In this document: piece by piece, positions 31,833 to 46,500 of the stretch
Layout: every line of letters begins with the position of its first letter
Position numbering within the stretch: the stretch's first letter is position 1
Origin: Saussurea involucrata
Taxonomy: Eukaryota; Streptophyta; Magnoliopsida; Asterales; Asteraceae
Assembly: GCA_033807775.1 (NCBI GenBank)
Contig: CM066326.1
Location: 89,318,873-89,382,872 of the forward strand
Direction of reading: 5' to 3'
Length of the DNA stretch: 64,000 bases
Translations under genes and position numbers: made by a program
Notes under the pieces: generated by a model
What the model was told of the DNA's origin: nothing
The model's database searches: none
Seen by the model: the letters and a program-made list of their open reading frames with translations, nothing else

Positions 31833-32231
31833 CGTTATCAGCACGTAAAGCTCAAAAACCGTTTCTCACTGCTGTTGAACGGTTGTTGTTGAACGGCTTG
31901 TCGAAAAATTGCATAGTTACACCGTTATCCATCGCTCGTTGTCACTTTCGACACAAATTCTAGTAAGTTTTCTTTCAATTTCTTCATAGATGAACATTAA
32001 GAGATTATGTTTATTTAACTGTTTTTGATTTTAAGCTTTCTATGGAATAATTATACTATTGTCGTGATTGATATCAATTGAATTGTGAAAAAAAAAGATT
32101 ATAACCAAATGCAATTCATAGTTATTTAATTTTTGATTGAAATAATTTAATTAATAAAAATGGATATTGACGTAGAAAAAAAATTACATTAAAGGATAAT
32201 AATTTGAATCTATATGGGATTTTAATGTGCT

Positions 32232-33812
32232 TGTAACAACCCGGACAAAAATAAAGCATGCAATTCATAATAACTGAAACATCTCAAAAACGGGTCCCAA
32301 AATTTCCTTACACAAGTCTCTAAATTCAGGTTGGCGGAATCAACCTATTACACAACTGAGAAATACTATAATTAAGTGCAATAGTGTCAAAGCTTCTACT
32401 GTCTCTATTCTCTAACTGCTCCGTTCACCTGCTAGAGCCCTTTGCTACCTGCTTTTCTGAAAAGGGTTTTAATTTGAAAAGAAGCGAGGGTTAGACCATG
32501 AGGTCTAGTGAGTCCCTCCTGACAGTTCTCAAAATCGTTTTAGAACTTTTCATCACTTTCAGATATATAAATAATCCTTCAATAAATAAACTTTCGCATA
32601 ACTGAACAGTAAAATCTTACACGGATAAATTTGCCCTCGTAAATGGCACCCTGAAGTCACCCGAGGGTGACAACGAGTCAGTATCACGCTGCCTTACTGG
32701 GACTTACTTCCCATGGCATAAACGGAACCTCCTCCCGACGTGAGTACTGGCGGAACCTCCCCCCGACTTAGCCAATTTATGTCTACACTATGTATGCATA
32801 CATCTCACATAGAACTTTAAACAACTTTCATGCAATAAAAGCATAGTAACAAAACATGGCATTTCTCATCATGTATTCACTTTAGAAAACACGTTAAAAA
32901 GGCACATATTTTAGTTAGAAAACTCACCTGATACGTTTGTTTGCTTTTTCCCTACTCTGCTATTTACTTCCAAATTGTCTACCTGAACGAGGGGACAGAT
33001 TTATAAGCTGACAAGAATTATCCGAACACTTCTCACCTGACACACAACTTTCCCGGGTAAACCCTACTTTCCGGACAACAACACTTTTCCGGATGACTCT
33101 CCTAACCGGGCACATTGAGATTATCGGACAACCTCCACTTTCCGGACGTCCAAACTTACCGGGCGCTACTGGTTTCCGGACGATTTACCTATCTGGACGG
33201 CACACTTATCCGGACGACACTACGTCCGGGTAACTTCTAACATACGGCCAAGAAGTTTCCCGGACACCTTCCTACCTGAAGGTTTCCGGACGAACGCTGG
33301 AAAAGCTTTATGGTCCGAAATCTTGCTGAACACTTCGAAAACAGTGGGATAATGCAACAAATCACTTACTTAAACATCTTTAAACAATTCCCATAAACTT
33401 TACTGAATAAACTCGATTTAAAGGGTGTTTAAATCTCCTTTAAGGGTCTTATAATGACTTTATCAATAAACTCTTAAATCATCCAACAGATCTTAAATGG
33501 GTTATAGATTAAGAAGTTACCTGGTGGATTCCTTGCAGGAAACGAATCCTAACACACACTTCTTGTTGATTACAAAGGATGATGATGGTTCTTCTCTTCT
33601 CAATGCTCCAAAGCTCCAAAACTCCTCTATATCTTTTTCTCTCAAATCAGCCGCCAACACAATGATGAAGGCACTCCTAGGGCATTGTGCCCTAATGATT
33701 GGGTCATAAACCACATTTTCCTTATTTACACTAAGGCCCCTCAACTTTCAGCATTAATAAAACTTTCCCAAATACTCTAAACTCTCTATAATTGGTCTTG
33801 GTTACTACAACA
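32232..33812 (-). mobile_element. 3' LTR (element on minus strand)
   Basis: Starts TGTAACAACCCGG and ends CTACAACA on the + strand. Contains the TCCGGA-rich block (about 33040-33300 as TCCGGA on either strand), the TATAAA motif near 33001, and a conserved short ORF at 33517-33744 (-). Confidence 0.9.
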
Positions 33813-33820
33813 CTTCCCCC

Positions 33821-36800
33821 TCAAAAGAATTCCGTCCCCAGAATTCCCATCTCAAAGAGATGAGGATATTTGGACTTCATCTCAGCTTCTACTTCCCACG
33901 TTGCTTCTCGTCCTTTATGATACTTCTACTGAACTTTAACCAACCGAACTTCCTTATTTCTCGTTTTCCGGGCCTTACTGTCCATAATCTCTATTGGTTC
34001 TTCTTCGTACATCAACCTCTCGTCAACGCTGACATCTTCCAACGGAATAGCCACATCGGTCTCAGCCAAACACTTCTTCAGGTTTGACACATGAAAGGTC
34101 GGATGAACTCTCCTCAACTCTTCTGGCAAATCCAGTTTGTAAGCTACTGCGCCAACTCGCTCAATGATAACAAAAGGTCCTACATATCTTGGCCTTAACT
34201 TCCCTTTCTTGCCAAAGCGCACTACAACTTTCCAAGGTGAGACCTTAAGCATAACTTTGTCTCCCACTTGGAACTCAATCGGTTTCCTTCGCTTGTTCGC
34301 ATACTTTCTTTGACGATCTTGCGCGATTCTCATTTTCTCCCGGATCAATTCTATTTTATCCGATGTCAGTTGTACTATTTCTGGACCTGCTAGCTGTCTT
34401 TCTCCCACCTCGTTCCAACATAAAGGTGTACGACACTTCCTACCGTACAATGCTTCAAATGGCGCCGCCTGGATACTCGCATGATAACTATTATTGTATG
34501 AGAACTCTATCAACGGTAGATGTACTTCCCACGATCCTTTGAAATCGATCACACACGCTCGAAGCATATCCTCCAATGTCTGAATAGTTCTTTCACTCTG
34601 ACCATCCGTTTGAGGATGATAAGCTGTACTTAATTTCACTTGCGAACCTAACTCTTGCTGTAGGCTCCTCCAAAATGTTGACGTGAAACGACTATCACGA
34701 TCAGACACTATGGATCGCGGCACCCCGTGCCTAGATACAATCTCATTAACGTACAATCTGGCCAATTTATCCAACGAATCCGACTCCTTAATAGGTAAGA
34801 AATGAGCGGACTTGGTGAGAATATCCACAATCACCCAAATCGCATCATTACCTTTCGGCGTCCTTGGTAACTTAGTAACAAAATCCATGGTAATATTATC
34901 CCACTTCCACACCGGTATCACCGTAAACTGCAATTCTCCATATGGTCGTTGATGTTCTGCCTTAACCTTCAAACAGGTCACGCATCGCTCCACCAGATGA
35001 GCAATATCCTTCTTCATCCCTGGCTACCAATAAAACTGTCTCAAATCCTGATACATCTTGTTCGTTCCCGGGTGCATGGACAACCGCGACTTATGCGCTT
35101 CTTCTAGAATTCTCACTCTTAAGTTCCCCAACTTGGGAGCCCACACCCGGTCTTTCATGCACTTCAACCCACCATTGTTGACTCCGAACAGTGATGTAAC
35201 TCCGACAACTCTTTCGTTCTTCACGTTTTCTTCTAGCAACGCTTCCTCCTGGAACTTTTTAATCTCTTCAAGAAGATCTGAGGTTGCCTCCACCCTGAAG
35301 GCCACAACTTTGCTCTGTCCTCCTCGCTCTTTCCGACTTAACGCGTCGGCCACCACATTAGCTTTACCTGGATGGTAAAGAATCTCGCAATCGTAATCAT
35401 TCAACAGTTCTATCCATCTCCTCTGCCTCATATTCAGCTATTTCTGATCAAATAGATGCCTCAGACTTTTGTGATCAGTATAAATCTGACACTTTACCCC
35501 ATATAGGTAATGTCGCCAAAATTTTAAAGCGAACACCACGGCTTCTAGTTCCATGTCATGGGTAGGGTAGTTCTTCTCGTGAACTTTCAACTGTCGAGAA
35601 GCATAAGCAATTACTTTCCCATTCTGCATTAACACACATCCCAACCCAAGCTTAGATGCGTCACTATATATTGCAAAACCCTCCGTTCCATCGGGTAACG
35701 ACAAAACCGGAGCACTGCTCAAACTTTCCTTCAACTTTTCAAACGCGGATTCTTGTGCTTCAGTCCAGCTGAACTTGACATTCTTCCTCGTCAAAGAGGT
35801 CAGTGGTGAAGCTATTCGAGAGAAATCTTGAATGAACTTCCGGTAATACCCTACTAAACCAAGAAAACTTCTCACCTCTGATGAGGTTCTTGGCGCTTCC
35901 CAATCTTTGATGGCTTCAATCTTCGTGGGATCTACTTTGATGCCGTCCGCCGACACCACATGGCCTAAAAACTGCACTTCTCGCAACCAAAACTCGCATT
36001 TTGAAAACTTCGCATATAACTTCTCACGCTTAAGCAATTCCAGTGCTGCTCGAAGATGCCTCTCGTGGCCCTCTCGGGTACGAGAATAAATTAGGATATC
36101 GTCAATGAAGACGATCACACATTTATCCAACAACGAGCTACACAGCCTGTTCATCAGATCCATGAACACCGCCGGCGCATTAGTCAACCCGAAGGGCATG
36201 ACTAAGAACTCATAATGCCCATACCTCGTACGGAGAGCCGTCTTCGGCACATCTTCTTCTCTCGCCTTTAATTGATGATAACCCGATCTCAAGTCTATCT
36301 TCGAGAAATAGCTCGCACCTTGAAACTGATCGAAGAGATCATCGATTCTTGGAAGTGGGTACTTGTTCTTCACGGTCACCTTGTTGAGCTCGCGGTAATC
36401 TATACACATCCGCATAGACCCGTCCTTCTTTTTAACAAAAAGTACCGGCGCTCCCCAAGGCGATGAGCTCGGACGAATGAAGCCTTTGTCGAGCAACTCC
36501 TGCAACTGTGTCATCATCTCTTTCATCTCTGCCGGTGCCAACCGATAGGGCGCACGCGCAATTGGTGCCGCTCCAGGCATCAATTCAATTCTGAACTCTA
36601 CTTGACGATCTGGAGGCAGACTCGTCAAGTCATCCGGAAACACCTCCGGATACTCATTCACTATCGGCACGTCTCCTACACTCTTCTTCTCTTTCTTAGC
36701 ATCTAGCACGTAAGCTAAATTCCCCAAACAACCCTTTCCCAAACATCGCCTAGCTTTCATCATTGATAACAAACACGGCTTTCTACTTCGCTGATCTCCA

Positions 36801-38686
36801 TAAATTGTTACTTCTTTCTTATCGGGTAAGGCGATCCGAATTAACTTCTTATTACACACTATACTAGCATCATTCTCCGCTAACCAGTCCATCCCTAGGA
36901 CTACATCAAACTCCCCCATTTTCATCGGGTACAATCTCAGAGGAAACGAGTGACCATCTACGTCTATGCTACATCCCTCATAGACCTCTTTCACCCAGAC
37001 TAGGCTATCATCCGCTACTTCCACTTCAAACCCAAAGTTCAACCTTTTGGGTTTCACTTGCAATTTTAGGATAAAATTGGGAGACACAAACGAACGATTG
37101 GCCCCCGAATCAAACAACACTTTAGCAAAAGTTGAGTCTATAGGAAAGGTACCTGTCACCACATCAGGCGTGTTCACCGCCTCTTCAGCCGTCATGTGGA
37201 AGGCCCTCGCCCTAGCGCGAGTCGGCTCCCCCTTCCTTTCTCCACCCTTTCCTCCGCTACCACCGCCTTTACCCCCAGCATAACCCTTCTTCAACTGTGG
37301 GCAGTCCCACTTGACATGGTCTGGCGATCCACACTGGAAACATGATTTGGAACCGCGGCAATCTCGAGCCATATGCCCTGATTTTCCGCACTTATAACAC
37401 CCATCTTTATCAGCCAAACACTCTCCTTTATGCATTCGGTTGCACTTACCACAAGGCTTCTCTCCCGATCTAGGCCCCACCCACAGCTCGGGTCTGGGCG
37501 CACTTGGCCTCTTTCCATCTCTGCTAGGTCCTTCCCACTTTCTTTTATCTCCGACTCTCTCAGTCATCTGCCTATTCTTCTCTTTCTCAGTAAGTTCTGC
37601 TTTATCTACTGCTGCCTGAAAGGTAACTGGATCTTTCGCCTGCACTAACTCCCTTATACTGCTCTCCAGTCCATAAATGTACCTCTCAACCCTCCTCTCT
37701 TCAGTAGGGACATACAAGTCGGCAAATCTGGCCTTCTCAATGAATTTCGACGTGTATTTTTTAACCGACATTGACCCTTGCTCCAATACCAGAAACCCCT
37801 CCTCCAACTTCTTAACTGCCGCCAAAGGACAAAACTGTGCTCAGAACCTCTTGACAAAATATTCCCACGACATCCTCTTTGCTACCTCCAATCCCTTTCC
37901 TCCGGTCTCAACAGCCCACCAGAAGATGGCTTCAGACTTCATCATTGACATTGCAAAAAGTACTCTATCTCCCTCTGAGCATTTGCTAGTATCGAATGCT
38001 AGCTCCATCTCGCGAACCCATTTCAATGCCAGAACAGGGTTGCGCTCCCCGTTGAACGTTGGTGGCTTGCACGAAAGGAATGTCTTAAACGAACATCCTT
38101 TTTCTGACTTTGGTTCAGGAGTAGCAATCAGAGTTGTCATCGAGTTGTTGCCTATTTCAGTTCGCGGTTCACTGCTTTCCTCGGTCTTTTTCTCAGTGCT
38201 GTTCTTGGTTCTTTCCCCAGACGTAGTCTTATTCTGATTTTCTAACACTGCTTGCAAGGTCTTTTGTAGCTTATTCATCTCTGCTGTGAACTTATCCTCA
38301 GTCACGAAAGCTGGTGCGCTTTCAGGCTTACCCCCTTTCTTAGCTTTCACTTTCTTTGCTGGTGTAGTACTCTCATGTTCAGATATCTCTTGTACCTCAG
38401 GTTCTTCCACGCTCTTAGCCTTACGCCTAACCGGCGCTTTCTTCTTCTTACCTTTGCCCTTAGTGGTTGCCGCCCCCACCTCAGTAACGGCCTTTCTCGG
38501 TACCGCTCCTCGGGGTCTCCCACGGCCTCTACCTCTTCCCCGAGTAGCTGCCGCCCTTGGAGAATTCACTGGTCCATCCTCTTCCAGTTCCTCGACTCGT
38601 ACTGCCTCCTCCTGTGGCGTAGTACTCTTGGTTCTCGCTTCCCCCATAAGCGGAATAGACCTACTTCTCAGGGTTCTCGCAGACAT
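33821..38686 (-). pseudogene. gag-pol polyprotein with four in-frame stops
   Basis: One continuous frame of 1,622 codons from the ATG at 38686 to the TGA at 33823, with no frameshift but with four premature stops: TGA at 37843, and TAG at 35440, 35026 and 33928. Domains in order: gag with the retrotransposon gag core around 37900-38150; two CCHC knuckles (CYKCGKSGHMARDC and CFQCGSPDHVKWDC, 37310-37400); aspartic protease with LFDSGANRSFV; reverse transcriptase with VIFIDDIL-type active site (here VFIDDILIYSR); RNase H with the YSDAS start; integrase with a histidine-cysteine zinc site, DFVTKLP and SDRDSRFTSTFW; then a chromodomain-position tail. These enzymes copy element RNA into DNA and integrate it. 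The stops fall in gag, in RNase H, just before the integrase core, and near the C-terminus. At least three fit single C-to-T or G-to-A changes. The copy is defective though recent. Confidence 0.93.
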
Positions 38687-38968
38687 TCTCGCTTACTGAT
38701 ACACAACAATTAAACTAATTTTAATACTACGGTAACAGAATAATAAGGCAATTTAAGCACATACATGTACCTGTAAGTTCACAATTACACTGGCCAGGTG
38801 TAATCCCAAACTTACCTTACATGACCGTCCTCGGTACCCTATTAGTCCCATCTCTAAAAGTGCTTTCCTAACGCATTCCTGTTTCTCAGTTGTGATTTCT
38901 ACTCCCAAAGTTTAAGTCTAGGCCCATCCGGTCACCTAAATCCCTTAAACTATGGCTCTGATACCAAT

Positions 38969-40572
38969 TGTAACAACCCGGACAAAAGTAAAGCATGCAA
39001 TTCATAATAACTGAAACATCCCAAAAACGGGTCCCAAAATTTCCTTACACAAGTCTCTAAATTCAGGTTGGCAGAATCAACCTATTACACAACTGAGAAA
39101 TACTATAATTAAGTGCAATAGTGTCAAAGCTTCTACTGTCTCTATTCTCTAACTGCTCCGTTCACCTGCTAGAGCCCTTTGCTACCTGCTTTCCTGAAAA
39201 GGGTTTTAATTTGAAAAGAAGCGAGGGTTAGACCATGAGGTCTAGTGAGTCCCTCCTGACAGTTCTCAAAATCGTTTTAGAACTTTTCATCACTTTCAGA
39301 TATATAAATAATCCTTCAATAAATAAACTTTCACATAACTGAACAGTAAAATCTTACACGGATAAATCTGCCCTCGTAAATGGCACCCTGAAGTCACCCG
39401 AGGGTGACAACGAGTCAGTATCACGCTGCCTTACTGGGACTTACTTCCCATGGCATAAATGGAACCTCCCCCCGACGTGAGTACTGCGGAACCTCCCCCC
39501 GACTTAGCCAATTTACGTCTACACTATGTATGCATACATCTCACATAGAACTTTAAACAACTTTCATGCAATAAAAGCATAGTAACAAAACATGGCATTT
39601 CTCATCATGTATTCACTTTAGAAAACACGTTAAAAAGGCACGTATTTTAGTTAGAAAACTCACCTGATACGTTTGTTTGCTTTTTCCCTACTCTGCTCTT
39701 TACTTCCAAATTGTCTACCTGAACGAGGGGACAGATTTATAAGCTGACAAGAATTATCCGAACACTTCTCACCTGACACACAACTTTCCCGGACAGATTA
39801 CCGGGTAAACCCTACTTTCCGGACATCAACACTTTTCCGGACAACAACACTTTTCCGAATGACTCTCCTAACCGGGCACATTGAGATTATCGGACAACCT
39901 CCACTTTTTGAACGTCCAAACTTACCGGGCGCTACTGGTTTCCGGACGGCACACTTATCCGGACGACACTACGTCCGGGTACCTTCTAACATACGACCAA
40001 GAAGTTTCCCGGACACTCACCCGGACACCTTCCTACCTGAAGGTTTTCGGACGAACGCTGGAAAAGCTTTATGGTCCGAAATCTTGCTGAACACTTCGAA
40101 AACAGTGGGATAATGCAACAAATCACTTACTTAAACATCTTTAAACAATTCCCATAAACTTTACGGAATAAACTCGATTTAAAGGGTGTTTAAATCTCCT
40201 TTAAAGGTCTTATAATGACTTTATCAATAAACTCTTCAATCATCCAACAGATCTTAAATGGGTTATAGATTAAGAAGTTACCTGGTGGATTCCTTGCAGG
40301 AAACGAATCCTAACACACACTTCTTGTTGATTACAAAGGATGATGATGGTTCTTCTCTTCTCAATGCTCCAAAGCTCCAAAACTCCTCTATCTCTTTTTC
40401 TCTCAAATCAGTCGCCAACACAAGGATGAAGGCACTCCTAGGGCATTGTGCCCTAATGATTGGGTCATAAACCACATTTTCCTTATTTACACTAAGGCCC
40501 CTCAACTTTCAACATTAATAAAACTTTCTCAAATACTCTAAACTCTCTATAATTGGTCTTGGTTACTACAAC
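38969..40572 (-). mobile_element. 5' LTR (element on minus strand)
   Basis: Matches 32232-33812. It differs by scattered substitutions and by extra or missing TCCGGA units around 39790-39860 and 39950. The primer-binding site adjoins at 38953-38968. Confidence 0.9.
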
Positions 40573-43500
40573 TTATCCAAATTCTTTGGAGAATTAATCG
40601 ATTTTGTTTTAAATTTTTTAACTATTAAAAAGAAATAATTATTAAATGAATAATTTGGAATCTTGGATCATGTTTTCTTTATTATTTTATTGACGTTTAT
40701 TTTATATGATAAATAATTGTTATATTAGTATAATTTTAGCTTAATATTATTTATTTATACGAGCCGTTTTTGATTGGTTTTGGACATGTTTACTTAGTTT
40801 TGTTTAATTGGGTCTATTATACCTATCTTTTTAGGGTAGTTCAAATTACTAATTAGACTATTAGTTAATTTAAATTTGGTTTCACCTTATTTACAACTAA
40901 TTTGCTTAGTATATAACTTTTATTGTTTTTGGCATATCTGATACAGGGAGAATTCGAAGAATTCGAGGGATAATTAAGGGTTTTACAAATAATAATAAAC
41001 GAACTCGAAAAGGTAAACGAGCCCAAAAGAGACTCGGAGTTTGGCATCAAAAAAGAAACAAGTCAAGAATCATAAACAGCGATCGGAACGAGTTACAATT
41101 AAGTTGTAGAGGAAATGGCAACGAGAATCGAAAGCAGCGAGAACCAAAAACAAAACAGTTCCTGACGCCCTTAGTGGCGCGGGTTAAGCCGCGCCATGAG
41201 ACGCGCAAGACACTGCCACTTTCATCCCAATTCCAATTAAAGGCCACGTGACCATCCGTTTCATCACTATTCCAATTAAGTCTCACGTGGTTTTTAACAT
41301 TCCATATTCCTTTAGTTATTTTCTTATTTCCATTATTTAAATATAGTTATTATATTCAAGTATTCAATTTTAGATTAGGATTTAATTTTCTTATTTATCT
41401 TATATAATAGTTTAGTAGTTATCGTTTTATTGTTTTAGATTATAAATAGGGTATTAGGGTTCATTGTTAATCAGTTTATCAATTAATAAAGTTTGTTTCT
41501 TTTAGAGTGGATTCTCTAGTTTTTGAGTTTTACGTGTCGTAATTCTCGTCTATCAAAAGGGTTTAGACGCTTGTCGATCCTTCCGCAAACCCCCGCTGTG
41601 TCAATATCTTTCTATATTTTGGCATCCTCAATTAGTTACAATATTAACATGTTTAGTTGGATAATTGAATTATGTTAATACTATTTACTTATTTGGATAG
41701 CTAATCTCATTTAGACCATTTAAATTTACTAATATAATTTTGCGAGATATGATAATCAATTATTACTTAAATGAGCAGTAGATTTAGTTAACTTAATTGT
41801 TTTGCCGTTTTATTTAATTATTTAGAGTAATTACCGTTTAATTATGTATGTACTCTGTGATTGATTTTACCAATAATATTTCAAATATTTATCTTAATCC
41901 AAAATAGTTATAATTAAATTCAAATGCTTATCTTGACATGAGTTCCTACTCATTTTTCTCAATCTTATAATTAAATTTGGAAGTTACACTTCCATCCCCA
42001 TATATTTTGGTATTTTACCAAAAACTCCAAAAATAACATGAAAATGTTAAAATATTAATCAAATGTTTATCTTGATCATGAGTTCCTGCTCATTAATTCT
42101 AATCTTATAAATAACTTATGGATGTTACACTTCCAACCCCCTAATATTTGGTCTTTTACCAAAAGATCCATAGATACCAATAAGATGTTATAAGTTTGAA
42201 TTTGACTTTATGTCAAAACTAATATTGATTTGTCTAATGACAAAATCTCTTAAAATAGTATTAAGATATTGAAACATTGAAATTGGCTTCATAAGCCAAA
42301 CTCATATTCATTTTGGTCTCTTGCCAAAAGATCTATAATTAACAATGTTATATTCAAATTAATTAAATCGCAATATATCGATTTGGATTTTGTCAAACGG
42401 GCGTAAATAGCCCTAAGGTTTGTAGGGACTTAAGAAATCCACGTGATTCCCCTACTATCTGGAGATCCAATAGATTGAGTGATTTTTATTTGCAAATTGA
42501 AATGTTGATGAAGTATTATCAATAAAATGTAAGAATACAAAAATCCAATATTATTATGATAATGAAATTTCATGCATAACATAATAAGTATAAACCATAA
42601 TTCACTATTTTAGAAAATAATATGTTCTCCATTTTCTACGACATCTTTGAATCAAAAGTACTTAATTACCATAAGATAGGTTCGGAAAACACAAGAAAAT
42701 ACGCAAAAGTCATCGAACCATTTTGACCCTAAAAAAAATAGATGTTAAGATACAATTAAATACTTTAAAATTTTGAGACGATACATCAGTCACAACCTTC
42801 AGAGAGAATAACTAGAAACCCCCAAGAACCGTGGGTAGTCCCAAAAAGGAAATTCGAGAATATTCAGTACCATATACTTCTCAAACTAATCATACAGTGG
42901 AAAGAAACCTACTTACTTGATTACAAGAAGGTAACTGGTTTTGACAAAGAAATGTCATGTCTCAATATGCATCTCAATCTTTGTGGCAAGGAACTCACAA
43001 AAGATTATGCGAATCATAACATCTTTTCATCTTTCCTATATCACCGATCATACTAATGAAGCAATATAAGCTGCAATATAACCTTTAACAAACTCATTAA
43101 CTTAATGCAAGTGGTTAAGAGTTGTAGCAAATTTTTTTAACAACGCTAGACATACCCGGATAAAGAAATTTTTTGGGGTTAATAAGGCAAGCGTTGGAGG
43201 TGGAAAGAACTCCAAAGGATAGTGAGTTGAACATATTAATCCACACACATATGCTAAATATGTACCATATGAACAAGGTTGTGGAAAGGGTCAAATTCAT
43301 GGCAAGAGTCGGGAACGAACTCCTAATAGAAAATGGGACAATTTATAAATGAACTATGTCATATCTAAGATTGGTTAAGTATAAGTTTATTTAAATATAA
43401 TTTAACTATCAAATTAATTGCATTTGTGTATATATACACCTAAGTTTATAACCATTAGAGATGTAAATGATCACATAAAAAACAAATGCAAAACTCTCAA

Positions 43501-46500
43501 CGTTCTTCGTTCCATGTAGGAATGTATCGAGTAGAACTTGATTGTTTTTGTGGCATATCATACAATCATAAGAATAGATTGTTATTCATTGAATTAATAA
43601 TTTGTAATTCCTCCAAATACTTAGACGATGGACTGTCACTTGATCAAACACTATATTAATAGGAACCTTGTTAAGATATTCGTATCAATGAGAAATCATA
43701 TTATAAGAATGGAAATGGGTATATGTACATAAACTCTAATGATATGAAAGCAAAATATATTAAAGAAGTTAATGTATCAAATTAATGGATTATCTATGTT
43801 AGTAAATCATATTTTGTCACCAATAAAGAACTTTGGAACAATAACACATATATGTTTCGGCATGACCACGTGGGACACCATGGTCATGATATAGTGATCT
43901 ATGTATTGCAAAATACACTTAGATACATTCTCTTTCGAGTGAAAGATAAAACGAGGGAATTAACCAAGTTGTAACTGTTGACTTCTACTGCACAAGAAGC
44001 AACACCACCATCATAACATAACCTCTCTAATACCTAGAACTTTTATATACCATGATCCTTAGCAAAATCAGACCGTCCTAAAGCTAAGGACATAATATAA
44101 AAATATTTCATTCTTACAACGAATACAAGGTGATATTTATGGACATAAACATCCAGAATGCGGGCCATTAAAGTACTTTATGGTTCTGGTTTTGACACGA
44201 TGAACAAGTGTCGTATTATAGTCCACATGAAATGTTGCACTCATACATTAAGGACTCACCACCCTGATTTTTTCTCATCAAGTCTACATGACTTAGAATG
44301 CTGGAGAATTTACATCATAAGGATTTGATGATTATTGCATTTGTACCGCATGTGTAAAATGGTCTCGTAAAATGATAAAACTTGTCATCAAAAGAATATA
44401 GATGGTAGCTAGGGCATTGGTTATGCGCACCAATTTATCCACATCTGCATGGGGTAATGCAATATTACATGCAACTTTACTTATTCGTGTTTAGACCCAC
44501 AACCAACCAACCAATCTTGTGCGTACCAGTCGGTAACTGGATATAAGCCTGATGTTTTACATTTACGTATGTTGGGTTGTGTTGTATATGTGCCAATTAC
44601 GCCTCACAGCGTACCAAAATGGGTCTTAAAGACGAGTCATCAAATGTTGGATATGAATCCCCAACAATTATCCGTTAATTAGAACCCTTGACGAGTGATC
44701 CATTTACCGCTAGATTTGCGGGTTGTCACTTTGATGAGACAACCTTCCTGTCGTTAGGGGGAGATAGGAAAAAGGATTTTCCATGGGAACAACAGGAAGT
44801 GCCATTGAATATTTCAATTGTGTCTCATTTTAACCCCCAAAAACTTCACAACGTAAAGTTGAAGTCAAACGAATCAGACTCGATACCTGATACGTTTAAT
44901 ATTATCTAGAGTGACAAGATCACATATACGAGCTGCAAATATACTCGCAAGGTCAAAAGTCCCCAAACAAGGGCACAACGTCGCTGGAAGTACGTTGCAA
45001 TCACACATGGTGGATGTGTGGTTGAGGTCGTAGCTCCCAAAAGGAAACGGGGGAAGCTACTTGGTTCGATAGATACTCATCTAAAGGAAGAGAAGAGTAA
45101 GACACAACTATATATCATCAATACATGAGATTATCTCTGATTAAATCTATGTCTATGAATCATTACTGGAGGACGCTCCGAAGTTAATACTGATTCCGGA
45201 GATCAAAGAAATCTCAAATGAATATGAGTCGATGGACAGATCATACATACTCAATGATCATATATTTGCATATACCGTTGCTTATGAGATAACAGAGCAC
45301 GATGTCATCGAACCATGCTCAGTTGAAGAATGTCAACAAAGAGCAAATTGGCCTAAATGAAAAGAAGCAATCCAGGTTAATTATTTGACAAATGAACAGG
45401 TATTTGGTTCGGTAGTGCTAACCGACCAAGTGTAAAGCCTGTAGGACATAGATAAATCATTTGTCAGGGAAGCGTAATGAGAATAATTAAGTCATAATAT
45501 ATAAGGCTCTCCTTTGGCGCAAGGTTTCTCACAATGCACTGGATTGACCACAATAAGACTTACTCTCTTGTGATGGACAACGTTCTGCTAATTAAATTAG
45601 CCAAGTAGTTTCCGAAGGACTGGAAATTGCAGCTCGGCGATGTAGTTACTACATATCTCTATGGGGATCTAAATTCAGAGATATATAAAAGTTCTTGATG
45701 GCATTATACCATTATCAAGAACTCTAAACCATGAAATGCGTTTACAATAAAATTGAAACACTCACTTTATAGATTAAAGCAATCTATGCGGATGTGGTAT
45801 ACCCACCTGAGTGAATACTTGATTGGGAAACGATAAATAAGAACGATGAACTGTTCCCTTGCGTATTTATATAAGAAAACAAGTCCCAGATTTTCATAGT
45901 AGCTATATATGTCGATAATAGACACTCTTGATGAAATAAGAGAAAACACAAGCTACTTAAAATCTGAATTTGAGATGAAAGATCGTGGGAAAACTTGGTT
46001 TTGTCTAGATACTTGAGCTACGACACCGAGTTTGTGGAATATTAATCCACCGATCCGCATATGTCTAGAAAATGATCAGGCGACCTAATATGGACAAAGA
46101 GCATCCGATTAGCACTCCCATGATCGGTCAAAGTGTTGGATATAAGGAAAGATCCATTTCGTCTAAAGGATGAGGACGAAGAGGTGTTAGGAGTTGGAAT
46201 TCCATACCTAAGTACAATAGGCGCATTATTGTACTCAACATAATACACTTGACCGTATATTGTACTTCTCACTGAACTTGTCAGCTAGATTTAGCTCAGC
46301 GCCAACGCAACGTCATTGGAATGATTTCAAATGAATCTTTTGGCACCATTGATGTGGGCTTATAATTTCCCTACGGAGATAAATGGATTGATAATGAAAC
46401 TTCAATACCTACTTAGATTGTGAGCGGCAAAAGTACTGGCTCTTATAGAAAAACACCAAACAATGCCTTGGTATATATTTGTTGATATTAGATATATGTT

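Larger units (their letters stand above)
32232..40572 (-). mobile_element. Young Ty3/gypsy chromovirus-like element inserted in the copia element
   Basis: LTRs at 32232-33812 and 38969-40572 (about 1.6 kb each), nearly identical in the parts I compared. Read on the minus strand the order is LTR, primer-binding site TTGGTATCAGAGCC (just outside the 5' LTR, near 38968-38953), gag-pol, polypurine tract (33813-33825), LTR. The pol order (protease, reverse transcriptase, RNase H, integrase) and the EEPIEIMD tail fit a Tekay/Del-type chromovirus. A 5-bp target duplication is not resolved because the outer ends are slightly eroded. Confidence 0.9.

Noticed and set aside
35058..38713. Plus-strand frames opposite gag-pol
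   Set aside because: Antisense shadows of a clear minus-strand polyprotein with no family resemblance.
32227..40577. 5-bp target duplication of the gypsy element
   Set aside because: GTGCT and TTATC do not match under any boundary I tried; left unresolved.
43084..43320. tRNA or SINE suggested by GCAAGTGGTTAAGAG and GGAACGAACTCC
   Set aside because: Box B is too degenerate and spaced about 200 bases away.
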